The notes under the pieces were generated by a model, which ran no database searches, had not been told where the DNA came from, and saw only the letters and a list, made by a program, of their open reading frames with translations. Shown here in pieces: positions 50,487-59,322 of a DNA stretch of 64,000 nucleotides (the stretch's first letter is position 1; each line of letters starts with the position of its first letter). A program made the translations under genes and the position numbers. Source of the stretch: Labilithrix sp. (GTDB taxonomy: Bacteria > Myxococcota_A > Polyangia > Polyangiales > Polyangiaceae); contig JAHBWE010000006.1 of NCBI GenBank assembly GCA_019637155.1, positions 310,001 through 374,000 of the forward strand, read 5' to 3'.

Positions 50487-51764
50487 TTGGGCGCCGGCGT
50501 CGCGGCGGCGGAGCGCGATCTCGAGCACGTGCTCATCCTCGCCGTGCTCGTCCACGCGCTCGTCGTGCCCTGGGAGGCGTGGGAGATCGCGGCGGGGATG
50601 GACGCGGTCGTCGCGATCGCGATGATGCGCGTCGCGTGGATCTCGCGCTTCGCGTCGGCGGCGGCGCTCGTCTGCGCCGGCGTGGCGCTCGCGGCGGAGC
50701 GGCGCGGCCTCCCCTTCTTCTTGCTGCCCGCGTTCGCGTGGACGTTCGCGTTCGTCCGCGCCGGCGTGTGGTCGCGGCCGCTCTCGCTCGCGAGCGCGGT
50801 CGTCGCGATCGCCTTCGCGTTCCCGCGGACGCGCCTCGCCGCCGGCGGCGCGCTCGCGGCGTGGATCGGGCTCCTCACCGAGGCGGTCCTCCTCCGCGCG
50901 CGCCCCTTCGAGGCCTACGGACGCCTCGCGCGCTGGCGCCACCCGCGCTGGTGGGCGCGGCCGCTCGATGTGCTCGCGAACAGCCGCTTCTTCGGCGCGG
51001 TCCTCGAGCCGCTGCCGGAGGTCACGATGCGGAGCGACATCCGCGACGTCGTCTACGTGAATTACCTGGTCGCGGCGGAGACCGCGGCCGCGCTCGTGCC
51101 GCCCGGGCTCGAGCTCCAGCGCGTCGGGCCGAATGGCAAGTATGCCCTCTTCACGTTTCTCACGTATCGCCACGGCAACTTCGGATTTGCGTTCCTCGGT
51201 CCGCTGCGGCGGCTCCTCCCTTCGCCGGTCCAGACCAACTGGCGTATTCACGTCTTCGATCCGAACACCGGTCATCGCGGCATTTATTTCCTCACCAACG
51301 CGATCACCGCCTCCCTCCCCGCGCTCGCGGCGCGGCTGACGACGGAGGGCATGCCGATGCACGTGCTGAAGGAGGGCTCGGTGACGCGCGACGCCGACGG
51401 CACGCTCACGGTGCACCTCGATCCCGGCGCCGGCTCCGCGCCCGACGCCGACCTCGTGCTCCGCCCGACCGCGGAGCCGCCCGCGCTTACCGGCGCGTGG
51501 GCGGAGTGCTGGACCGACTACCGCGATTTCCTCGCCTACTGCGTGCCGCAAGACCGCGCGATGTCGAGCCAGCCGCTGCGCGGGCGCGTCTCGCGGCAGG
51601 AGATCGACCTCGGGATCCCGCTCGACGCGTGCGCCCCGCTCGAGGGCGAGGTCGTCTCACGCGCCGCGCGGGTGCTCGCGGTAGAGGGAGAGCCGCTCTG
51701 CTTCCACGTCCCCGCCGTGACGTTCACGTTCTCGATCGAGGCTCACGACGGGCAGAACCAATAA
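50487..51764 (+). CDS. DUF2071 (YqjF-like) protein with N-terminal membrane region
   Basis: A 425-aa protein. The N-terminal 150 residues contain about four to five transmembrane helices (HVLILAVLVHALVVPW, WISRFASAAALVCAGVAL). The rest is a YqjF/DUF2071 domain (VNYLVAAETAAALVPPGLELQRVGPNGKYALFTFLTYRHGNFGFAFLGPLRRLLPSPVQTNWRIHV), a family related to acetoacetate decarboxylase-like folds with no fixed function. The start is TTG directly after the previous gene's stop. The end overlaps a convergent gene by 22 bases. Confidence 0.8.
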   Translation: MGAGVAAAERDLEHVLILAVLVHALVVPWEAWEIAAGMDAVVAIAMMRVAWISRFASAAALVCAGVALAAERRGLPFFLLPAFAWTFAFVRAGVWSRPLSLASAVVAIAFAFPRTRLAAGGALAAWIGLLTEAVLLRARPFEAYGRLARWRHPRWWARPLDVLANSRFFGAVLEPLPEVTMRSDIRDVVYVNYLVAAETAAALVPPGLELQRVGPNGKYALFTFLTYRHGNFGFAFLGPLRRLLPSPVQTNWRIHVFDPNTGHRGIYFLTNAITASLPALAARLTTEGMPMHVLKEGSVTRDADGTLTVHLDPGAGSAPDADLVLRPTAEPPALTGAWAECWTDYRDFLAYCVPQDRAMSSQPLRGRVSRQEIDLGIPLDACAPLEGEVVSRAARVLAVEGEPLCFHVPAVTFTFSIEAHDGQNQ

Positions 51765-52522
51765 TGGTGGGTGACGACGCGGACGCCGAAGCAGGTCTGC
51801 ACGTGGCGGCCGAGGATCGTCGCGGGCGGCGCCCCTTCCGGCGGCGGCTCGTCCGGCGCGCCCTCCGTCCCCGGCGCCCACAGCTCGAGGCGCTCGCCGA
51901 GCGGCAGCGGGATCGCGATCCGTCCGAGCGTGAGCCACACGCCGGCGTCGTCGCCGTCCTGCGCCGCCGACGTCAGCGCGACCGCGCGAACGACGTCGCC
52001 GTCGCGCGCGATCGCGTCGAGCCGCAGGAGCCCCATGAGGCAGCCGAACGGCAGCGGGAACGCGGCGCTCATGTAGCGCGTGCCGCCGCGCTCCCAGGTC
52101 GCGTACGCCATCGCCTGGAAGACCTCGCCGGTGTCGGCGTACGTCCGCACGATCGCGCGCACGTCGGCGCGCCCGTCACGCGCGGCGTCGATCGCGAAGG
52201 CCTCGGTGCGGATGCGCGCCTCGTGCCGAGGGAGCACGAGCTGCCCGATCCACCGCGCGACGACGCGCGCGAGCCGCCACCCGATCGAGAACGGGAACCG
52301 CCAGCGCGATCGGATCCGCAGATCGAGCGCGCTCGTCTCCTCGAAGAACGGGACGAGCGCGGGATCGATGCGCGCGGTGTCGACCGCGGCGTTCGCGAGG
52401 TCGGCGACGCGGTCCACCACCCCGCGCGGCGCCGCGCCGTCCGTCACGACGAGCCCCTGCCGCGCGAAGAAGTCCGCCCCGACGCGGAAGCTCCCCGTCA
52501 ATCGACTCGCCGTCGCGCGCAC
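51743..52522 (-). CDS. Hypothetical protein convergent with the DUF2071 gene
   Basis: A 259-aa protein of a family I do not recognise. It has no signal peptide; the centre contains a membrane-associating stretch (RWRFPFSIGWRLARVVARWIGQLVLP) and a conserved-looking C-terminus (CFGVRVVTHHYWFCPS). GTG start with TAGGCT ending seven bases before it, so likely leaderless. It overlaps the convergent DUF2071 gene at the 3' end and is divergent from a 100-aa protein gene. Confidence 0.7.
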   Translation of the reverse strand: MRATASRLTGSFRVGADFFARQGLVVTDGAAPRGVVDRVADLANAAVDTARIDPALVPFFEETSALDLRIRSRWRFPFSIGWRLARVVARWIGQLVLPRHEARIRTEAFAIDAARDGRADVRAIVRTYADTGEVFQAMAYATWERGGTRYMSAAFPLPFGCLMGLLRLDAIARDGDVVRAVALTSAAQDGDDAGVWLTLGRIAIPLPLGERLELWAPGTEGAPDEPPPEGAPPATILGRHVQTCFGVRVVTHHYWFCPS

Positions 52523-52559
52523 GCCGCCCAGCCTACGCCGCGCTACGCTGGCGAGGTCG

Positions 52560-52862
52560 ATGAACAGCTACCTCCGCGTCGTCTTCCCGAAGCCCGGCTT
52601 CTTCATCCTCGACGTGCCGGTGACGCTGACCGTGAACGGCGTCGTCGCCTTCACCGGGAGCTTCATGCAGGGGTTCGACTGGTGGGCTCCGCTCCCGCCC
52701 GGCTTCCACACCGTGCAGACGAGCATCGGCGGCCTCCGCAACAAGACGTTCACCTTCGGCGTGCAGGAGGCGACGACCACGATCGCGACGCTCGAGTACA
52801 GCCGCTTCTGGGGCAACTTCAAGGAGACGCCAGCGCGCCTCGACTTCGTCAGGAGCAGCTGA
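52560..52862 (+). CDS. Small hypothetical protein
   Basis: A 100-aa protein with a beta-strand-rich sequence (VVFPKPGFFILDVPVTLTVNGVVAFTGSFMQGFDWWAPLPPGFHTVQTSIGG), the style of small beta-sandwich proteins; the second half contains the well-spaced hydrophobics of an eight-stranded fold. No signal peptide. TACGCT ends ten bases before the ATG. Function unknown. Confidence 0.68.
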   Translation: MNSYLRVVFPKPGFFILDVPVTLTVNGVVAFTGSFMQGFDWWAPLPPGFHTVQTSIGGLRNKTFTFGVQEATTTIATLEYSRFWGNFKETPARLDFVRSS

Positions 52863-52897
52863 GGCGCTCACGAAGTCCCCTGCGGCTCGGCTGCGCC

Positions 52898-53410
52898 TCA
52901 AGCCGCCGGCGCGTCGCCGCCGCAGAGTGGGCACGGGGTGGTGCGCGCGGCTTGGTGGCGGCATGACTTGCACTCGAACTTGAAGGCGTGGAAGCCGGGG
53001 TCCTCCGGGGCGGTCTGCGTTCGTGCCTTCTCGGCGCGTTTGCCTTCGTAGGTGACGGTGGCGGGGACGTACGCCGTCGCGGTGAGGAGCTCGCTGCCGC
53101 AGCCGGTGCACGACACCGCGAGCGGATAGGAGTTCTCCGTCTCGAGCACGCGGTCGAGCGCACCGGCCGCGTCGCAACGGGGACACGCGGTGGACGTGAA
53201 GCGCTCGTGGTCGCAGTCCTTGCACGCGATCCGAAACGTGCCGCGGACGAGGTCCTCACCCTTGTAACCCCACGACGGCGAGCCGTAGACCTCGCCGCCC
53301 ATCAGCGGCAACGTCTGCGCGACGTACGACTCGACGACGACGCGCCGGCTCTTGCACGCCGCGCAGCCGCCGTCGACGAGCTCCGTGAACGCGGCTTCGC
53401 TGAGAGGCAT
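52898..53410 (-). CDS. Multi-zinc-ribbon hypothetical protein
   Basis: A 170-aa protein with six CxxC knuckles (CAAC, CKDC, CPRC, CTGC, CKSC, CPLC), enough for three zinc ribbons, and no other recognised domain. The ends of each ribbon are hydrophobic, as in nucleic-acid or protein-binding zinc ribbons. It stands alone between a small protein gene and a lipoprotein hydrolase gene. Function unknown. Confidence 0.75.
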   Translation of the reverse strand: MPLSEAAFTELVDGGCAACKSRRVVVESYVAQTLPLMGGEVYGSPSWGYKGEDLVRGTFRIACKDCDHERFTSTACPRCDAAGALDRVLETENSYPLAVSCTGCGSELLTATAYVPATVTYEGKRAEKARTQTAPEDPGFHAFKFECKSCRHQAARTTPCPLCGGDAPAA

Positions 53411-53529
53411 GCGTGCACCATCGCAGAAAGTGAGCGGCTCCGCACGCGGCGGCGATGCGCACGTCCTCGAAAAATCAGGCCGCTATGGTGCCCGAGCTCG
53501 CGGTCTCGCCTTTGCTCGAGCCGTTGGTC

Positions 53530-54792
53530 ATGACTGCCCCTCGTGCGCTCGTGCTTCTTCTCCTTGCCGTCGCTGCTTGCGGCGATTCGTCGTCCGCTCC
53601 GCTCGCCGAGAGGCCGAGCGACGTGAGCTCGACCACACCGCCCCCCGGCACGACGAAGACGACCGCGCCGCCGTCGTCCGATCCGCCCGCTCCCGGCGAG
53701 CCCGGCGAGCCGCCCGTCGCGCCGACGCCGGAGCCCGCGCCGAACGTCCCGGTCGGTGAGGTCACCCCGCTCTTCGTCGGCCGCTTCGACACGCGCGATC
53801 CGGCGGGACCGATCGCGTCGTGGCCGGGGTCGCGCATCCTCGTCCGCTTCGAGGGCACCGACGCGTCGGTGCGGTTCCGCGAGATCGTCGAGACGTGGAT
53901 GGAGGGCGCGCCGAGCTACTGGGAGGTGCGCGTCGACGGCGGCGAGTGGACGCCGTTCGCGATGGTCCCCGACGGACAGGCGCACGACTTCGCGATCGCG
54001 AAGGGGCTCCCGCCGGGGGCGCACACGATCGAGCTCTACAAGCGGAGCGAGATGCAGACCGGCATGACGCAGCTCCTCGGCTTCGACCTGCACGGCGGTA
54101 CGCCGCTCGCGCCGCCGCCGCGGCAGACGCGCAAGATCGAGGTGATGGGCGACTCGCAGACGACCGGCTTCGGGATCGAGATGCTGAACGCGCCGAACCA
54201 CGACTGCCCCGGCGCGGACCACGGCGGGCGATGGCAGAATTTCCGCAAGGCGTGGGGCGCCCGGCTCGGGGAGCGCTTCGACGCCGAGGTCCACGGTATT
54301 GCGTATTCGGGCAAAGGCCTCGTCCAGAACGTCTGGCCGACCGACTTCGACACGCTCTCCGATTATTACCCGCGCGCGAACCCCAATCCGGCGATCGCGA
54401 ACAGCAACCCGCCGCTCTTCGATCTGCAGAGCTGGGTGCCCGACGTCGTCGTGCTCGCCCAGGGTGCGATGGATTTCAATTCGGGTGTCGACTACGACGT
54501 ATTTCGGACCGGATATCGCAAGTTCGTCATGGATACGCTGCGCGGCCGCGGGCCCAATACGCATATCTACATGTCCGTCGTCGGGCGCGGCGGGCGCGGC
54601 TCGATCGACAAGATCGCGCGCGAGATCATCGACGAGCGGGCGGCGGCGGGCGACCACAAGATGCATGTCTTCGTCGCGAAGGACTACGTCTGGACGGAGA
54701 TGGTCGCCTGCAACGGCCACGGTACGCCGGAGTGGCATCAACGCATCGCCGACGAGGTCGGCGCGCTGATCGCCAAAGACCTGGGCTGGTGA
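53530..54792 (+). CDS. SGNH/GDSL esterase lipoprotein (CE2-like)
   Basis: A 420-aa exported lipoprotein (lipobox VAAC, Cys17) with a long Pro/Thr/Ser linker. A beta-sandwich domain (about 80-195; VTPLFVGRFDTRD, WPGSRILVRFEGT) precedes an SGNH hydrolase: block I GDSQTTGFGIE, and the C-terminal block V region NGHGTPEWHQRIADEV with the catalytic His. This two-domain order is that of carbohydrate esterase family 2, which removes acetyl groups from polysaccharides. The ATG 25 codons into the longest frame is chosen because it starts the signal peptide. Confidence 0.87.
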   Translation: MTAPRALVLLLLAVAACGDSSSAPLAERPSDVSSTTPPPGTTKTTAPPSSDPPAPGEPGEPPVAPTPEPAPNVPVGEVTPLFVGRFDTRDPAGPIASWPGSRILVRFEGTDASVRFREIVETWMEGAPSYWEVRVDGGEWTPFAMVPDGQAHDFAIAKGLPPGAHTIELYKRSEMQTGMTQLLGFDLHGGTPLAPPPRQTRKIEVMGDSQTTGFGIEMLNAPNHDCPGADHGGRWQNFRKAWGARLGERFDAEVHGIAYSGKGLVQNVWPTDFDTLSDYYPRANPNPAIANSNPPLFDLQSWVPDVVVLAQGAMDFNSGVDYDVFRTGYRKFVMDTLRGRGPNTHIYMSVVGRGGRGSIDKIAREIIDERAAAGDHKMHVFVAKDYVWTEMVACNGHGTPEWHQRIADEVGALIAKDLGW

Positions 54793-54795
54793 TCG

Positions 54796-56586
54796 TCAGC
54801 GCTGGACGACGCGGCCGCGCCCGACGATCTTCGCCGGGCTCGGGAGCGCCGTGCCTTCGAGGATGAGGACCGGCGCGTCGCCGATGAGCTGCGTCTTGCC
54901 CGTCACGCGGCAGCGGCGCAGCGTGAGCTGGCCTTTGTTCAGGATGTTGATCGCGTTGGGCCCGTTGATGACGCAGTCCTCCAGCACAGCCTGGCATTCG
55001 GCGCCGATCACGACCGCGTCCTCGGCGTCCTTCGCCGCGTAGAGCCCGCCGCGCCGATGCTCGATCGCGTCGGAGCCGCAGAAGAACTGCTCCGCCACAC
55101 GCGCCGCCGGCTTCGCGGGAGCGGGGGAGGGGGAGGGGGCCGGCTTGGCGCTCGGCTTCTTCGCCGGAGGTTCGTCGTCGTCATCGTCCGCGGCCGCCGC
55201 AGGCGCGGGTGCGGTCGCCGCCGGCTGCGCGCCCCCCGCCGCGAGGCTCGTCTCCTTCAAGAAACGAGGCCCGAGCACGACGACGAGCCCCGCGATCACG
55301 ATCGCCCCCGCGACGAGGACGGCGGCGACGATGATGATGCCGCTGTTGTTGCTCTTCGTCGTCGGCGGGGCGACGTCGCGGGAGGAGGGGAGCACGTACG
55401 GGCCCGAGCGCGGCGTGTACGTGGGCGGCGGCGCGGTGAACGCAGGCGCCGGCGGCGCGCTGTAGAACGGCGCCGCCGGCGGCGAAGTGTAGACGGGCGG
55501 CGGCGGTCCGGCGGAGCGTTGGGTCGGGAGCTGCTGGAGCGGCGGCGTGACCGCGGTCGAGACGCCGCCCGCGGAGCCGTTCGGCGCGTCGAGGCGGACG
55601 AGCGCTTCGTGCACGACGGCGGCGGCGGTCGGGCGCTGCGCGGGGTCTTTCGCGAGCATCCGCTCGACGAGCGCGACGAAGCCCTCCGGCACCGTCGGCG
55701 CGATCGCGCGCAGGTCCGGCGCGGGCTGCTCGACGATCTTCTGCCATATCGTGAAGAGATCGTCTCCGTCGAAGGGGCGTCGCCCGGCGAGGGCTTCGTA
55801 GAAGACGACGCCGAGCGAGAAGATGTCGGAGCGCGCGTCGACGGTGCGTGGATCCTTCACCTGCTCGGGCGCCATGTAATGCGGAGTCCCGAGGACGGCT
55901 TGCGACGCGGTGCGATCGAGCGTGTCGTGGACGCGCACGAGGCCGAAGTCGAGGAGCTTCGCCTGTTCGAGGCGCCCGCCGGGGAGGAAGATGTTGCGCG
56001 GGCCGATGTCGCGATGCACCGCGCCCATCGCGTGCGCGTGTGCGAGCGCGGCGGTGAGGCGGAGGCCGAGGAGGCGGACGGCGGGCCAGGGGATGGGGCC
56101 GCGGTCCATCGCGCGCGCGAGGTCTTCGCCGTCGAGCCACTCCATCGCGAGGTAGAGGCCCTGGCGCGTCTCGCCGTGCGACACGTAGCGGACGATGCCG
56201 GGATGCACGAGGCGCGAGAGCGTCTCGATCTCGCGCGCGAAGCGGGCGCGCCAACCCGGATCGGTGACGTACTTCAGCGCGACGACCTGGCCGTCGCGCT
56301 CGTCCACCGCGCGGAAGACCGTGCCCGCGGCGCCGCTCCCGACCTCGCGCTCGATCCGGTACGGACCGGCCTGGCTGAGCACGGGCGGTGACTCGGGCGC
56401 GCGGTGCGTGTCGATCGGCGGCTCACCGAGCGAGGCGCTCTTCGCGTCGTCTTTCGCGAGCGCGACGACCAGCTCGCGGCACGCGTCGCACGTGGCGATG
56501 TGGCGCTCGACCGCCGTACGCCGCGGCGACGGGAGCTTTCCGTCGATCAGCTCGAGGGCGAGGTTGTCGTCGAGGCACTCGGACAT
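54796..56586 (-). CDS. Ser/Thr kinase with zinc-finger N-terminus and beta-helix C-terminus
   Basis: A 596-aa membrane protein. Residues 1-45 (LALELIDGKLPSPRRTAVERHIATCDACRELVVAL) are an anti-sigma-type zinc finger (H-x3-C-x2-C). Residues about 80-340 are a Hanks kinase (GSGAAGTVFRA, HRDIGPRNIFL in the catalytic loop, LDFGLVR, GTPHYMAPEQV). A Pro/Ala linker, one transmembrane helix (about 420-445) and a Lys/Pro linker lead to a C-terminal region with short repeated strands (AVVIGAECQAVLEDCVINGPNAINILNKGQLTLRRCRVTG), a right-handed beta-helix-like periplasmic domain. HRDIGPRN replaces the usual HRDLKPEN. Divergent from an ECF sigma factor, which it probably controls. Confidence 0.9.
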   Translation of the reverse strand: MSECLDDNLALELIDGKLPSPRRTAVERHIATCDACRELVVALAKDDAKSASLGEPPIDTHRAPESPPVLSQAGPYRIEREVGSGAAGTVFRAVDERDGQVVALKYVTDPGWRARFAREIETLSRLVHPGIVRYVSHGETRQGLYLAMEWLDGEDLARAMDRGPIPWPAVRLLGLRLTAALAHAHAMGAVHRDIGPRNIFLPGGRLEQAKLLDFGLVRVHDTLDRTASQAVLGTPHYMAPEQVKDPRTVDARSDIFSLGVVFYEALAGRRPFDGDDLFTIWQKIVEQPAPDLRAIAPTVPEGFVALVERMLAKDPAQRPTAAAVVHEALVRLDAPNGSAGGVSTAVTPPLQQLPTQRSAGPPPPVYTSPPAAPFYSAPPAPAFTAPPPTYTPRSGPYVLPSSRDVAPPTTKSNNSGIIIVAAVLVAGAIVIAGLVVVLGPRFLKETSLAAGGAQPAATAPAPAAAADDDDDEPPAKKPSAKPAPSPSPAPAKPAARVAEQFFCGSDAIEHRRGGLYAAKDAEDAVVIGAECQAVLEDCVINGPNAINILNKGQLTLRRCRVTGKTQLIGDAPVLILEGTALPSPAKIVGRGRVVQR

Positions 56587-56622
56587 GCCCCGCCATGGTA
56601 CCGTTAGCGGCGGCTCGTCGAC

Positions 56623-57447
56623 ATGACGCGAGACGAATTCGTCACCGCAGCTCGGGCGGCGTGGCCGGCGTGGCCGGGCGCGGACGACGCCGCGTTCGCT
56701 CGATTCGTCGACGATCTCCAGGCCGGCGCCGCCGAACCCGTCCCACTCGGCGAGCTCCGCGCCCCCGATCTCTGGCTCGCCTTCCACGCGGGTCGCGGCG
56801 TCGCGGCGGCGGTGGCGGCGCTCGACGCGAGCTGCTTCGCGGATCTCCACGTGGTCCTCCGCGCTCGGCGCGCGGATCCCGCCGAGGCGGAGGAGGTGGT
56901 GCAGCGGCTTCGACATCGTTTGCTCGTCGCGGAGCCCGGACAGCCGAGCCGCATCCTCACGTATGGCGGCCGCGGAGAGCTGCGAGCCTGGGTGCGCGTC
57001 GCGGCGGTGCGCGCGTGGCTCAACCTCAAACGCGAGAAGCCGCCCGGCGCGGCCTCGGCGGAGAGCGCGGAGGACGCGCTCGTGACCGAGGCAGCGGGCG
57101 ACCTCGAGCTGGAGCTACTCAAAGGCAAGTATCGCGAGACGTTCCGGCGGGTCTTCCTCGAAGCGGTCGACGCGCTCGCGCCGAGCACGCGGCTCCTCTT
57201 GAAGCTGCACTACCTCGACCGCCTCTCGATGGAGGAGGTGGGCAAGGTGCTCGGCGTGCATCGGCTCACGGTGCTGCGGCGGCTCGAGCGCGCGCGGCTC
57301 GAGCTCTCGGAGGGGACGAAGGAGCGGCTCGAGACCGAGCTGCGCCTCGCACCGACCGAGGTCGAGAGCCTGCTGCGCCTCATCCAGAGCCGCCTCGACG
57401 TGAGCCTGCAGAGCGCGCTCGCTCCCGATCAGGATCAGACGAAGTGA
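56623..57447 (+). CDS. Myxobacterial-type ECF sigma factor
   Basis: A 274-aa sigma-70 family factor of the ECF type found in Myxococcales (TIGR03001-like). Region 2 is about residues 60-140 (AEEVVQRLRHRLLV, GELRAWVRVAAVRAWLNLKRE) and region 4 about 185-240 (LLLKLHYLDRLSMEEVGKVLGVHRLTVLRRLERARLELSE); a C-terminal extension of about 35 residues follows. It is divergent from the zinc-finger kinase gene with a 36-base gap, matching ECF families that pair with a regulatory kinase instead of a classical anti-sigma. Convergent with a small membrane-protein gene, overlapping by 13 bases. Confidence 0.9.
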   Translation: MTRDEFVTAARAAWPAWPGADDAAFARFVDDLQAGAAEPVPLGELRAPDLWLAFHAGRGVAAAVAALDASCFADLHVVLRARRADPAEAEEVVQRLRHRLLVAEPGQPSRILTYGGRGELRAWVRVAAVRAWLNLKREKPPGAASAESAEDALVTEAAGDLELELLKGKYRETFRRVFLEAVDALAPSTRLLLKLHYLDRLSMEEVGKVLGVHRLTVLRRLERARLELSEGTKERLETELRLAPTEVESLLRLIQSRLDVSLQSALAPDQDQTK

Positions 57448-57854
57448 AGGACGCCGTAGAGGACGGACATCACGATCGCGAGGCCGCCGAGCGGGACCTG
57501 GAAGGCGACGAGCTTCGAGCGGATCGCGTCGCCCTTCTGGATCGCCATCTGGTTGCCGCGGAACGCGTACGTCGAGATGAGCCCGAACCCGAGGAGCAGA
57601 CCGACCGTGAAGTCGGCGAAGCCGGTGAGCGCCCAGAACGCGAACAGGAGGGGGCTGCTCCCGAGGAGCGACATGTTGAGCACGCACTGAATGAGCTCCC
57701 ACACGCCCCAGCCGAACATCGTGAGCCCGATCCAGCCCTGGTACTTCGCGAGCGTGGCGAGCTTCTCGGCCGCTTGAGCGGACCGCCCGACGAGCAGAGA
57801 CGACATCGCCAAGAGACCGCCCGCAACCCCGATGATCATCGACAGAAGAAACAT
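57435..57854 (-). CDS. Small four-helix membrane protein
   Basis: A 139-aa integral membrane protein with four predicted helices (residues about 3-22, 40-65, 68-95 and 115-138; for example MFLLSMIIGVAGGLLAMSS). No conserved motif is recognised. Good ribosome binding site GAGGG six bases before the ATG. An inverted repeat (GCCGGT, 6-base loop, ACCGGC) lies 28 bases upstream in the leader. Function unknown. Confidence 0.78.
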   Translation of the reverse strand: MFLLSMIIGVAGGLLAMSSLLVGRSAQAAEKLATLAKYQGWIGLTMFGWGVWELIQCVLNMSLLGSSPLLFAFWALTGFADFTVGLLLGFGLISTYAFRGNQMAIQKGDAIRSKLVAFQVPLGGLAIVMSVLYGVLHFV

Positions 57855-57881
57855 GGATTCCCTCGCGGGAAGGGTGTGAGA

Positions 57882-57899
57882 GCCGGTTTCCTTACCGGC
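57882..57899. promoter_or_regulatory. Inverted repeat in the leader of a membrane-protein gene
   Basis: GCCGGT-TTCCTT-ACCGGC, a 6-bp stem with a 6-base loop, sits 28 bases upstream of the ATG of the small membrane-protein gene on the minus strand. It could be an operator or a leader hairpin. Modest length, so chance is possible. Confidence 0.3.
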
Positions 57900-58033
57900 G
57901 TCTTGTCCTTCCGCGGAGAAGACACGCGCGGGTCACGGGGTGTAGCGCCTCGACGAGAAAAAATTCTCACGCCCTCGACCCCTGGAAAAATGACCATGGC
58001 ACCGCTGGTCGCTCGTGTGCCACACCTGCTTGC

Positions 58034-58588
58034 ATGAAGTCGCTCCTCATGACTGCCGGCTTGGCTCTCGCGGTGTCCACGCTCGGTTGTGGCGTCGAAG
58101 CGGACGAAATTCCGGACGAGCCCGAGGTCGCCACGATCGACGGCGTGGGGATCAAGGCGTGCAAGGATCTCGTGAAGACCTACGACGCCGAGAACGCCAC
58201 GATGGGCGACGTCTACACGAACGACTGCCTGCGCGGCGCCGGCGGCTCGCTTCCGCCGACCAACACGACGGGCGGCTCCTTCGGAGGAGAGTCGAACGTC
58301 CCTTACGGCACGATGCCGCTCGGGCCGGACACGAAGAGGTTCTCATCGTGTGTCAACCAGTGCATGAGCGTCGAGGCGGCGTGCATGCTGCGCTGCTCCA
58401 CGAACCCGGGCTCGACGGGATCGCTCACGATCGGCAAGACGGTCACCGTTGGAGGAAAGACCTACGGCTCCTCCACCACCGTGGCGACGTACACGAGCGG
58501 GATCTCGGGGACGAACGCGCTCGGCATGTGCAACAGCCAATGCGTGATCGCGACGAGCACGTGCACCGCCGGGTGCGCCACGTTCTGA
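58034..58588 (+). CDS. Predicted Cys-containing lipoprotein
   Basis: A 184-aa exported protein: signal peptide with lipobox TLGC (Cys19). Mature part with an acidic start (GVEADEIPDEPEV), a Gly/Thr/Ser-rich middle and Cys-rich motifs (CVNQCMSVEAACMLRC, CNSQCVIATSTCTAGC) that suggest a coiled, disulfide-bonded helical hairpin. Family not recognised. Ends next to a strong hairpin shared with the convergent Cys-rich lipoprotein gene. Confidence 0.73.
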   Translation: MKSLLMTAGLALAVSTLGCGVEADEIPDEPEVATIDGVGIKACKDLVKTYDAENATMGDVYTNDCLRGAGGSLPPTNTTGGSFGGESNVPYGTMPLGPDTKRFSSCVNQCMSVEAACMLRCSTNPGSTGSLTIGKTVTVGGKTYGSSTTVATYTSGISGTNALGMCNSQCVIATSTCTAGCATF

Positions 58589-58589
58589 C

Positions 58590-58617
58590 GCGCGGATGGC
58601 GGGTCAGCCATCCGCGC
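58590..58617. terminator. Bidirectional hairpin between convergent genes
   Basis: A perfect 11-bp stem, GCGCGGATGGC/GCCATCCGCGC, with a 6-base loop (GGGTCA), lies 1-2 bases after the stop of one lipoprotein gene and 18 bases beyond the stop of the convergent one. It lacks a T run, so it may act as a transcript-stabilising or Rho-assisted terminator. The best hairpin in the window. Confidence 0.7.
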
Positions 58618-58635
58618 TGAAGGATCAGCGGAGGA

Positions 58636-59145
58636 TCAGAGGCAGAGCCCGATCACCGACTGGCAGCTGCAGCCGTTCGAGCAGTCCTCGATCTCGCAGA
58701 CGCCCGTGCCGGCGCACGTGACGGCGCAGCCGCCGCCCTTGCAAGAGAGCGAGAGCGCGCCCTCGCTCGTGTGCTGCACGGTGCACCCGCCGCCGTCGCA
58801 CGAGAAATTGCAGGCGCCGCGGCCGGCGCACTTCATCGCGCAGTTGCCCCCGCTGCAGGTCCGCGTGCACTCGGCCTGCCCGTCGCAGTTGCAGTCGCCC
58901 TCGCTGCACGTGCCGTTCTTGCCGCCGCCGCCGCCCGAGTCGCCGCTCGATCCGGCGTCGTCGTTCGTGCCGCCGCTGGAGGTGGTCCCCCCGGAGCTGG
59001 ACGAGGTGGAGGAGCTGGACGAAGTAGACGAGGTGGACGAGCTCGTGCCGGAGCTGCCACCGCCGTCGGTCGTCTCGATCTGACACGCGGCACCAAGGAA
59101 CAGGCTGCCGAGACACAGTGCGCAAGACAAGGCGTGGAATCTCAT
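58636..59145 (-). CDS. Cys-rich lipoprotein with Ser/Thr linker
   Basis: A 169-aa exported lipoprotein (lipobox GAAC). A long Ser/Thr/Gly linker (about 28-75) leads to a domain of about 90 residues with about 18 cysteines in repeated CxGGxC-type units (CSEGDCNCDGQAECTRTC, CSGGNCAMKCAGRGACNFSC, CDGGGCTV, CKGGGCAVTCAGTGVC). The units suggest a regular disulfide-knotted or beta-solenoid structure. GGGAG precedes the chosen ATG, which is 33 codons inside the longest frame. Surface protein of unknown role. Confidence 0.8.
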   Translation of the reverse strand: MRFHALSCALCLGSLFLGAACQIETTDGGGSSGTSSSTSSTSSSSSTSSSSGGTTSSGGTNDDAGSSGDSGGGGGKNGTCSEGDCNCDGQAECTRTCSGGNCAMKCAGRGACNFSCDGGGCTVQHTSEGALSLSCKGGGCAVTCAGTGVCEIEDCSNGCSCQSVIGLCL

Positions 59146-59322
59146 TGGTTCTCCCGGAAGTTGCCGCCGCAGCGGCTGTCGACGTCCCCTGGTTTCACGT
59201 CGCGCGCCAGACGCCGCGCCGATCCTACGCGAGGATTCATGCACGTGCGTGCGTCATTCCCGACGCGCTCGACGCCTCCGAGCGCCCGGCCCCGCGTCAC
59301 CGCCGACGCATAGGATGAGGCG

